From Pelagovum pacificum (GTDB taxonomy: Bacteria; Pseudomonadota; Alphaproteobacteria; Rhodobacterales; Rhodobacteraceae), in the NCBI RefSeq assembly GCF_016134045.1, contig NZ_CP065915.1:558001-622000 (forward strand): a stretch of DNA of 64,000 bases. Reading direction: 5' to 3'. The notes under the pieces are model-generated. The model did not search any database and was not told the origin of the DNA. It saw only the letters and a list, made by a program, of their open reading frames with translations. The position numbers were made by a program, and so were the translations under genes. How positions within the stretch are numbered: position 1 is the first letter of the stretch; each line of letters begins with the position of its first letter. Shown here in pieces: positions 34,761 to 41,131 of the stretch.

Positions 34761-34985
34761 ATGATCGAGACGAAAATCCGCAAGGTCGGCAACTCCGCCG
34801 TGATGACGCTGACGACCGAAATGCTGACCATGCTCGACGCGAAGGAGGGTGATACCCTCTTCGTCGTGCGGGGTGACGATGGCAGTCTGAAGATCACGCC
34901 GCATGACCCCGCCATTGCGGAGGCCCTCGCGGCCGCCGAGGTCGTGATGGATGAAAACCGCGACCTGCTTCAAGCACTGGCGTGA
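34761..34985 (+). CDS. AbrB/MazE-type antitoxin
   Basis: 74-residue protein with the swapped-hairpin (SpoVT/AbrB, MazE) N-terminus: IETKIRKVGNSAVMTLTTEML, followed by a short acidic C-terminal tail (EALAAAEVVMDENRDLL) that would wrap the toxin. It binds its own promoter and neutralises the Doc-like toxin encoded next; the reading frames overlap by 4 bases (GTGA at 34982-34985), typical of type II modules. Confidence 0.85.
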   Translation: MIETKIRKVGNSAVMTLTTEMLTMLDAKEGDTLFVVRGDDGSLKITPHDPAIAEALAAAEVVMDENRDLLQALA

Positions 34986-35377
34986 CAGGGCCAGTCTGGG
35001 TTCCGATCGCTGCCGTCATCGCCATTCACGACCGCCAGATCTCCCGTCACGGTGGTGCGTCCGGCATGCGTGACCGCTCGCTGCTCGAGATGGGGTGCGC
35101 ACGTGCGATGAATCGCGCCGGTTATGAGGATGCCAGGCTCGAAGACATCGCCGCCGCTTACGCGTTCGGCCTCGCCAAGGCCCATGCCTTCGTGGACGGC
35201 AACAAGCGCACGGCCTTCGTGACTGCGGTGACGTTCCTGCGGCTCAACGGCTATGCGTTCCGCCCAGACCCGATTCAAGGTGTGCGTATGATGGAAGACC
35301 TCGCCTCCAGCGAGGTCGGCGAAGCCGACTTCGCAAACTGGCTTGCCGCAGGAATGGTCGCGCTGCCCGAGGGCTGA
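34982..35377 (+). CDS. doc: Doc-type (death-on-curing) toxin, Fic fold
   Basis: 131-residue Fic/Doc protein with the active-site motif HAFVDGNKRTAF (H68), which in Doc phosphorylates EF-Tu and arrests translation. GTG start overlapping the antitoxin stop. Full length and motif intact, so probably active. The module sits between purU and the convergent methyltransferase gene (9-base gap) and may mark an insertion point or stabilise the region. Confidence 0.9.
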   Translation: MTGPVWVPIAAVIAIHDRQISRHGGASGMRDRSLLEMGCARAMNRAGYEDARLEDIAAAYAFGLAKAHAFVDGNKRTAFVTAVTFLRLNGYAFRPDPIQGVRMMEDLASSEVGEADFANWLAAGMVALPEG

Positions 35378-35386
35378 TCGCAAGCC

Positions 35387-36298
35387 TCACCCCGCCGGCA
35401 CACCCTTGATGACACACACCTCGTGGTAGATCCCCGCCTCGGGGTCGGCGTCCATGCGGGCCTGTGCCTCGATCGCGGACAGGGGCTGCTTGCCCGCTTC
35501 GTCAGCGAAGAACTCGCACACGAAGCCGCCTTCCATGCCGGTGCCTTTCAGCGCGCGCTCCAGCGTGACGAAGAAGGAGATGTCGGTCCCCGCGTGCTGC
35601 AGCGCCATCTGGGAATGCAGCTTCTCGGGCTTGTAGCCGTGCGCCTCGAACATCTCGAACAGGATGCCGGTGCCGATGCGGCAGCCGAAATTCATCACCA
35701 CTTCGCAGTCCGGAGCCTGCTCGACAAGGCGGCTCAGCAGCGCCTCGTTCAGACCGAGCCCGACGGTGTTGAAGGGGTAATCGTCGAACATCGCCCACGG
35801 GTAATAATGCGCGATGTGATCCTCCGCGCGGACATCGGCGCCGGCGGCGAGGGGGACGCGCATCTCTTCCCGGAAGGCGCCGAAGCGGTCGCAGTCGGGA
35901 TCGCCGACCTGCGGCAGGCAGGCGATGACCACATCGGTCTCGGCGATCTCGGCGCGGGCCTCCTCCGTGTCGATCAGGCTCACCGCGCCACGCACGGGTT
36001 TGAACTGGCGGATCTTCTCGGGGACAAGCGCGCGCACGTTCCGCTCGGCGAGCTCCACCAGCCGGGGATCGAGGTCGCTGCCCGACACCCGTGCCGCATT
36101 GCACATCCGCAGCATGAAGGCGGCGTTGATCCCCGTGCCGATCCCGACTTCGTAGACCCGGCGCCCCCCGAGACCCGCGAGCTCCAGACCCCGCTGGAAC
36201 GTCTGGGTCCACGGATCGGTGGGGTCGAAGGCAAATTCCGGGGCCTCCGGCGTCAGGGTATAGTCCTCGTCCGCCATCGTCTCGTCGGGGGTCGCCAT
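35387..36298 (-). CDS. mmtN: Methionine S-methyltransferase, MmtN type (DMSP synthesis)
   Basis: SAM-dependent class I methyltransferase, 303 residues. Motif I is VYEVGIGTGINAAFM followed by the acidic SDLDPR. Several segments match the N-terminal domain of plant methionine S-methyltransferase: VVIACLPQVGDPD, TVGLGLNEALLSRLV, VVMNFGCRIGTGILFEMFEAHGY and GTDISFFVTLER. It would convert methionine to S-methylmethionine, the first step of the methylation route to DMSP. Start ATG 36298 follows AAAGGA. Last gene of a minus-strand operon with a decarboxylase and aminotransferase that supply the next two steps. The identification rests on remembered family sequences plus operon content. Confidence 0.82.
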   Translation of the reverse strand: MATPDETMADEDYTLTPEAPEFAFDPTDPWTQTFQRGLELAGLGGRRVYEVGIGTGINAAFMLRMCNAARVSGSDLDPRLVELAERNVRALVPEKIRQFKPVRGAVSLIDTEEARAEIAETDVVIACLPQVGDPDCDRFGAFREEMRVPLAAGADVRAEDHIAHYYPWAMFDDYPFNTVGLGLNEALLSRLVEQAPDCEVVMNFGCRIGTGILFEMFEAHGYKPEKLHSQMALQHAGTDISFFVTLERALKGTGMEGGFVCEFFADEAGKQPLSAIEAQARMDADPEAGIYHEVCVIKGVPAG

Positions 36299-36328
36299 CT
36301 GGGGTCCTTTCGGTTCGGTGGGCTGGGC

Positions 36329-37576
36329 TCAGTCGAGCAGCAGGATGTCTCGGATGTCGCCGCGCAGACAGTGGTCGGAGCGCATGGAGGACGCGTAACC
36401 TCCGGCATTGATGAGCACGATTGTGTCGCCTTCCTCGGGCGTCGGCATCTCGAAACCCTCCGCCCACTTGTCGAGCGCCTCGTTCACGTTGCCGACGAGC
36501 GTGTAGCGCCCGGTGCCCGCGTTGCGCGGCACGGCGGGGACAGGTTCGCAGGGGAGGTCGTAGAACGCCGGCTCCATGGCGAGGTTGAATCCGGCGTCGA
36601 GGCCGAGGAACTCCACGGCCTTGCGCCGTTCGATGTAGGTGACGCTGGCCAGCAGGACGCCGGAATCCTTCACAAGGAAGTCGCCCGGCTCGACGGCCAT
36701 CTTCACGCCCCGGTCGGTGTAGGCATCGGCGATGACGCCGGCCCACCGGTCGAGGTCGAGCGCCTTGTCCCCCGCACGGTGCGGCACGCCGAGGCCACCG
36801 CCGATGTTGACCTCTTCGAGATCGGGCAGCTGATCGGCGAACTTCCGGCTTTCGGCCAGAACACGGGCGAGCTGGTCGAGCTCCCGGTCGAGGTAGCCGC
36901 ACCCGGCGTGGAAATGGATACGCACGATCCTGAGGCCGTGCTCCCTGGCGATCTCGATCGCCTCGCCCAGCCGGTCGAGGTAGATGCCGAACTTCGTCGC
37001 CTCGGTGCCGCTGTACTGCAGCATGTCATTGCCGGCATAGCCGATCCCGACGTCGGGGTTGATCCGAAGGCCGACCTCGCGGCCGGGGCAGGCGCGGCCC
37101 AGTCGGCGCAGCGCCGAAAGACTGTCGAGGTTCACCCGCACGTCGGACAGGCGTGCCAGCACGTCGATGTCGGCGGGGCTCAGCGAGGTGCCGGTGAATG
37201 AGATGTCCTCTTCCCGGAAGCCGCAGGACATCGCGTGCAGCGCCTCCTCGGGAGAGCAGACGTCGGCCCCGCAAAGCCGCTGTGCCGCGAGATGCGTCAG
37301 CAGTTGCGGCGTGCGGTTCGCCTTGATCGCGTAGTAGATCCGGTGGTCCAGCCCGGCCCGGTCGAAGGCGCCGTGCAACAGGCCCAGCTTCTGTACCACG
37401 CGCGGCGCGCGGATGACGTAGGCGGGCGTGCCGACCTTCGCGGCCAGTGCACCGAGATCGCAATCGCCGAGCGTCAGACGACCCTCCTCGTATCTCAGGT
37501 CGTCACGCTGCCACCAGGGCGCGGAGGTTTCGGTTTCGGAAGCGGACGTGCGGGGTAGTGTGTCTGCTTCAGGCAT
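36329..37576 (-). CDS. PLP-dependent decarboxylase (fold III), probable S-methylmethionine decarboxylase
   Basis: 415-residue alanine-racemase/ornithine-DAP decarboxylase fold. PLP lysine K85 in YYAIKANRTP, HFHAGCGYLD in the barrel, phosphate loop VNIGGGLGVPH, and EPGDFLVKDSG. The C-terminal active-site segment that usually carries a catalytic Cys (GPxCES in LysA) reads GNVNEALDKW, so substrate specificity differs from LysA and arginine decarboxylase. Expected to decarboxylate S-methylmethionine to DMSP-amine. Its start overlaps the stop of the TusA-like gene by 8 bases; the methyltransferase follows 30 bases on. Confidence 0.8.
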   Translation of the reverse strand: MPEADTLPRTSASETETSAPWWQRDDLRYEEGRLTLGDCDLGALAAKVGTPAYVIRAPRVVQKLGLLHGAFDRAGLDHRIYYAIKANRTPQLLTHLAAQRLCGADVCSPEEALHAMSCGFREEDISFTGTSLSPADIDVLARLSDVRVNLDSLSALRRLGRACPGREVGLRINPDVGIGYAGNDMLQYSGTEATKFGIYLDRLGEAIEIAREHGLRIVRIHFHAGCGYLDRELDQLARVLAESRKFADQLPDLEEVNIGGGLGVPHRAGDKALDLDRWAGVIADAYTDRGVKMAVEPGDFLVKDSGVLLASVTYIERRKAVEFLGLDAGFNLAMEPAFYDLPCEPVPAVPRNAGTGRYTLVGNVNEALDKWAEGFEMPTPEEGDTIVLINAGGYASSMRSDHCLRGDIRDILLLD

Positions 37577-37802
37577 TCGCCGTCCGTGACGTCTCCGTGT
37601 TCGTCGCGCCCTTCATCAGGTGGACATCCTCGTCGACGCCGGCGAGCCAGCTGCTCAGGCTGTCGCAATCGCAGTCGGAATCGACCACCGCGTGCAGCGG
37701 CGTGGCGGCTTCGCCCTGGCAACAGAGGTTCTGCCGGATACGCAGCATGGTGAGCGGGGCGGACAGCCCCCGGCAGTCGAGCGTTTCGAAACCATCTTTC
37801 AT
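37569..37802 (-). CDS. TusA-like small protein lacking the usual catalytic Cys
   Basis: 77-residue protein with the TusA/YeeD N-terminus LDCRGLSAPLTMLRIRQ. The family motif is normally LDxxGLxCPxP with a persulfide-forming Cys; here that Cys position is Ala (A15). Instead there are Cys residues at 10, 27, 28, 44 and 46, including CC and CDC pairs. AAAGGG precedes ATG 37802. It lies inside the putative DMSP operon between aminotransferase and decarboxylase, overlapping the latter by 8 bases, so it is co-translated with them. Metal binding, a protein-protein role, or sulfur handling by another Cys are all possible; function unknown. Confidence 0.65.
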   Translation of the reverse strand: MKDGFETLDCRGLSAPLTMLRIRQNLCCQGEAATPLHAVVDSDCDCDSLSSWLAGVDEDVHLMKGATNTETSRTANA

Positions 37803-37845
37803 GTCGTTTACCCTTTGCTTTCGGCTTTCGGAGTACGGCAGTCGA

Positions 37846-39264
37846 TTATTCGAACGCCCCGCACGCCAGGTCCTTGGCGGCGCGGAGGAGCGCGTCTTCC
37901 AGTATCGTCACGATCTTGTCGATCTGCGCCCGGCCGACGATCAGCGGCGGGGACAGAATGCAGAGGTTCTCGTAGGGGCGCACCAGCAGCCCGGCCGACT
38001 GGCAGTAGCTGTCGACGCGCTGGGCGAGCGCCATGTTCTTCGCGGTCGGGCCGGCCTCTTCACCGGTCCAGCACTCGACGCAGGCCATCAGGTGATCGCC
38101 GCGCACGGTGTAGACGATCGGCAGGTCCGTCAGCTCGCGCAGGCGCTTCATGAAGTAGGGGCCGACCTCGCGGACGTGGCCGGGGATGTCCTCCCGCTCC
38201 ATGATCTCGATGTTCTTCAGCGCAGTGGCGCAGGCGACCGGGTGGCCGGAGTAGGTGTAGCCGTTCGAGAAGACCGGCTTGTTCTCCGGCGCCGACTCGC
38301 CGATCGCGTCCGCGATCCGGTCGGAGATCAGCACCGCGCCGAGAGGCTGGTAGCCCGAGGTGATGCCCTTCGCCGTGATGATCATGTCCGGCACGATCCC
38401 GAACCGAACCTCGCTGGCGAAGAAGTGCCCGAGACGCCCGAAACCGGTGACGACCTCGTCCGAGATGTAGAGGATGCCGTGCTTCGCACAAAGCTCCCGC
38501 GTCGCCTTCTGGTAGCCCTCCGGCGGGACGAGAACGCCGCCCGAGGCGAGGATCGGCTCGGCCACGAAGGCGGCGACTGTCTCGGGACCGAGTTCCTCGA
38601 TCTTCGCTTCCATCTCGGCCAGCAGTTCGGCGAGGCGCTGCTCAGACGATTCCTCGGCGATGTCGGCGTCGTAGCCGGGGCTCGACAGGTGATGGACGAA
38701 GTCCTTTTCGTACTGGAACAGCGTCCGGTCGGCAGCCTTCCCGCAGAGCGACGCGGCGAGGTAGGTGCTGCCGTGGTAGGCGTTCTTCCGGCTCAGCACG
38801 TGGCGCCGCTCGGGTTGGCCCTGCGAGGCATGGTAGTAGTGCGCGATCCGTACGGCGGAATCGATCGCGGTCGAGCCGCAGGTCGTGAAGTGGACCCGGT
38901 TCAGATCGCCCGGCGACAGCTCCGCCAGCTTCTGCGCCAGCCGCGCGGCGGGCTCGCTCGAGACATCGCCGAAGGGCGTGTAATAGGTCATCTTGCGGGC
39001 CTGGTCGGCCATCGCGTCGACCAGTTCGTCGCGACCGTAGCCGACAGTCATGCACCACATGCCGCCGATCGCGTCGAGGTAGGTCTTGCCCTCGCTGTCC
39101 TGGACATGGACGCCCTTCGCGTCCTGTACGACCAGCGCGTCCTCGTCGGACATGGCGCTGAGGTCGGCCCACGGGTGAAGGACGTGACGGGCGTCGGCCG
39201 CGATCAGGTCCTTATGGTCATTACGGCCCTCACCGGGAGCGAGGGTTTCATCGAGTGCTGCCAA
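37846..39264 (-). CDS. Class III PLP aminotransferase, probable DMSP-amine aminotransferase
   Basis: 472-residue omega-type aminotransferase. PLP features: TTCGSTAIDSAVRIA (cofactor phosphate region), YHGSTYLAASLCG, the Asp in LYISDEVVTGFGRLG and the Schiff-base Lys in IITAKGITSGYQPLGA. By operon context it removes the amino group of DMSP-amine to give DMSP-aldehyde. The start is probably TTG 39264, 6 bases after GGGAAG; an upstream in-frame reading to 39639 has no conserved residues. First gene of the minus-strand operon, with a long dyad about 285 bases upstream. The aldehyde dehydrogenase for the last step is not in this cluster. Confidence 0.82.
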   Translation of the reverse strand: MAALDETLAPGEGRNDHKDLIAADARHVLHPWADLSAMSDEDALVVQDAKGVHVQDSEGKTYLDAIGGMWCMTVGYGRDELVDAMADQARKMTYYTPFGDVSSEPAARLAQKLAELSPGDLNRVHFTTCGSTAIDSAVRIAHYYHASQGQPERRHVLSRKNAYHGSTYLAASLCGKAADRTLFQYEKDFVHHLSSPGYDADIAEESSEQRLAELLAEMEAKIEELGPETVAAFVAEPILASGGVLVPPEGYQKATRELCAKHGILYISDEVVTGFGRLGHFFASEVRFGIVPDMIITAKGITSGYQPLGAVLISDRIADAIGESAPENKPVFSNGYTYSGHPVACATALKNIEIMEREDIPGHVREVGPYFMKRLRELTDLPIVYTVRGDHLMACVECWTGEEAGPTAKNMALAQRVDSYCQSAGLLVRPYENLCILSPPLIVGRAQIDKIVTILEDALLRAAKDLACGAFE

Positions 39265-39854
39265 GGGTCTTCCCTTTGTTCTCTCTGTCGCGCCGGCGAT
39301 CGTGATCTGCCGTCTGCGCCTGGCCTGTCGCCCTCGGTTCCTTGTCGAACCGTCCTCGGGTGACTGCCTCTGCGTCGAGGCTACGGCCCCGGGTGCGACG
39401 CTGATAAGTCCTGCGGCCCCGATTTCGCGGAAAAAACCGGGTGGTGCCCGGATGATGCGCAATCGCTGACTGACTGTGCAGTCCATGCGCCCGATCTGCG
39501 GGCGAAGCCAACCTTTGTGAGCCGAAAACGACTTCTGGATGTCGTTTAGCAACAAGTTTGGGCAGTGTGCAAACCCTGTTGCCGCAGCTGCACCCGCCTT
39601 TGTTGCAACGTGAGCGGGAACTTCGGCGTGCTGAACCATGCAGGTGCAGAATCCTCGACCGACCCGAGGGCATCACGAATTGGTCGGACCCGATGGTGAT
39701 GCTTCCCTTTGTATCGCCAATATGTTGAATGACCTGTCAAAGAGGTAGCCGCTTTCCCGGATTGATCTTGCCGGTCATATGGATAGCGTTGCCTGGATGG
39801 CCCCTTTTCGAGGCCTTGGCACCGGCCACGCATGGGGTCGGCGGCGGAATTGGA
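39265..39854. other. 590-base divergent intergenic region
   Basis: Between the DMSP-type operon (minus) and pqiA (plus). I find no credible gene. It contains the dyad at 39549-39582, a GTTGCAAC palindrome at 39602-39609 and repeated GTTGC/GCAAC half-sites, so it is probably a control region; 39700-39730 is somewhat AT-richer and may hold the pqi promoter. Confidence 0.5.
39549..39582. promoter_or_regulatory. Composite dyad upstream of the DMSP operon
   Basis: Nested inverted repeats: outer arms GCAACA / TGTTGC and inner arms GTTTG / CAAAC around a 9-base centre, 34 bases in all. The GTTGC half-site recurs in GTTGCAAC at 39602-39609. Suggests cooperative binding of a dimeric regulator. No regulator gene is adjacent. 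Confidence 0.5.
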
Positions 39855-40487
39855 ATGACTACGAGCGACCACGCGGCTTCCGACCTCTCTGACCTGATCG
39901 CATGCCCTCAGTGCGATGCCGTCTACCGAGTCGTCGAACCCCAGTCCGGCGAACGCGCGACCTGCGCCCGCTGCCACACGGTGCTCATCGCGCCGCGGCA
40001 AGGGGCGGGCAAGCGGATCATCGCGCTCGCGCTGTCGGTGGTGATCCTCATCATTGCTGCAACGATCTTTCCGTTTCTGTCGATCCGCGCGGCCGGCGTG
40101 AGCAACGCCAGCTCGATCCTCGACGCGGCGCTGACCTTCCTCGACAACGGGCTGCTCGCCGTGCTCGCGCTCGCCGTCGCGTCGGTCATCGTGTTCGTGC
40201 CGGTACTGCGCGCGCTCCTCGTCATCTACGTGCTCGCCCCCGTGACCGTGGACCGCCCGCCGTTCCCCGGCGCGATCAGCGCCTTTCGGTTCTCCGAAGC
40301 GCTCCGCCCGTGGAGCATGGCCGAAATCTTTGCCATCGGCTGCGCGGTCGCGCTGGTGAAGGTCGCGGACCTCGCCAGTGTCGAGTTCGGTCCCGGCTTC
40401 TGGATGTTTTGCGTTCTCGTCGTGCTCGTCGTCGTGCAGGACAATTACATGTGCAGGTACTCCGTATGGAAATCACTGGAGAAGTGA
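39855..40487 (+). CDS. pqiA: PqiA-type membrane protein, first half
   Basis: 211 residues: two zinc-ribbon-like CxxC pairs (CPQCDAVYRVV, CARCHTVLI) followed by four predicted helices of the paraquat-inducible protein A family. E. coli PqiA is one protein with two such halves; here they are two genes. It acts with PqiB and PqiC in lipid transport between inner and outer membrane. Start ATG 39855 chosen as the Met just before the zinc ribbon; an upstream 42-codon extension looks non-coding. Overlaps the next gene by 22 bases. Confidence 0.85.
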   Translation: MTTSDHAASDLSDLIACPQCDAVYRVVEPQSGERATCARCHTVLIAPRQGAGKRIIALALSVVILIIAATIFPFLSIRAAGVSNASSILDAALTFLDNGLLAVLALAVASVIVFVPVLRALLVIYVLAPVTVDRPPFPGAISAFRFSEALRPWSMAEIFAIGCAVALVKVADLASVEFGPGFWMFCVLVVLVVVQDNYMCRYSVWKSLEK

Positions 40488-41131
40488 GGACGGCCCGCGA
40501 TATGGGGCTCGTCGCCTGCACCCGCTGCACCAAGGTCTGGAGCGCGGGGACGGAGACGTGCGCGCGTTGTGGCCATCCGTTGGCGTCGCGGGACGAGACG
40601 TCGCTCCAGCGTGTGTGGGCGTGGTGGCTCGTCGGCATGTTCTGCTACATCCCGGCCAACCTCTACCCGATGCTCGAGACGCGGACGCTGGTGTCCAGCC
40701 AGGCCGACACGATCCTCGGCGGCGCGATCGAGCTCGCCCATCACGGCAACATCGGCATCGCGATCGTCATCATCGTCGCCTCGATGCTGATCCCTATCGG
40801 CAAGTTCCTGGTCATCGCGGCGCTCGCCTTCGGGACGCGCTACGGTTCTACCTTCACGCCCATCCGGCGACAGCAGCTCTACGAAGTGGTCGAATATATC
40901 GGCCGCTGGTCGATGATCGACGTGTTCGTCGTCGCGATCCTGTCGTCCCTGGTGCAACTCGGCACGCTCGCGGCGATCCGCCCCGGATCGGCCAGCCTGT
41001 TCTTCGCCCTCTCGGTCATTTTCACCATGCTCTCGGCGCAATCCTTCGACAGCCGCATGATCTGGGATGAAACTGCCGACGACCCCGAACCTTCCGGCCA
41101 GAAGCCGGCCGCCAAGGAGGCCGCCGTATGA
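40466..41131 (+). CDS. pqiA: PqiA-type membrane protein, second half
   Basis: 221 residues: CxRC zinc ribbons (CTRCTKVWS, CARCGHPL) and four helices, with PANLYPMLETRTL and SMLIPIGKFLVI typical for PqiA. Overlaps the first half-gene by 22 bases and PqiB by 4 bases (ATGA), so the three are translationally coupled. Probably pairs with the first half to form the inner-membrane part of the PqiABC lipid transporter. Confidence 0.87.
   Translation: MEITGEVRTARDMGLVACTRCTKVWSAGTETCARCGHPLASRDETSLQRVWAWWLVGMFCYIPANLYPMLETRTLVSSQADTILGGAIELAHHGNIGIAIVIIVASMLIPIGKFLVIAALAFGTRYGSTFTPIRRQQLYEVVEYIGRWSMIDVFVVAILSSLVQLGTLAAIRPGSASLFFALSVIFTMLSAQSFDSRMIWDETADDPEPSGQKPAAKEAAV

Noticed and set aside
36329..37576. 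LysA (diaminopimelate decarboxylase) for lysine synthesis
   Set aside because: The usual Cys-containing C-terminal active-site motif is replaced by GNVNEALDKW, and the operon context is methionine methylation and transamination.
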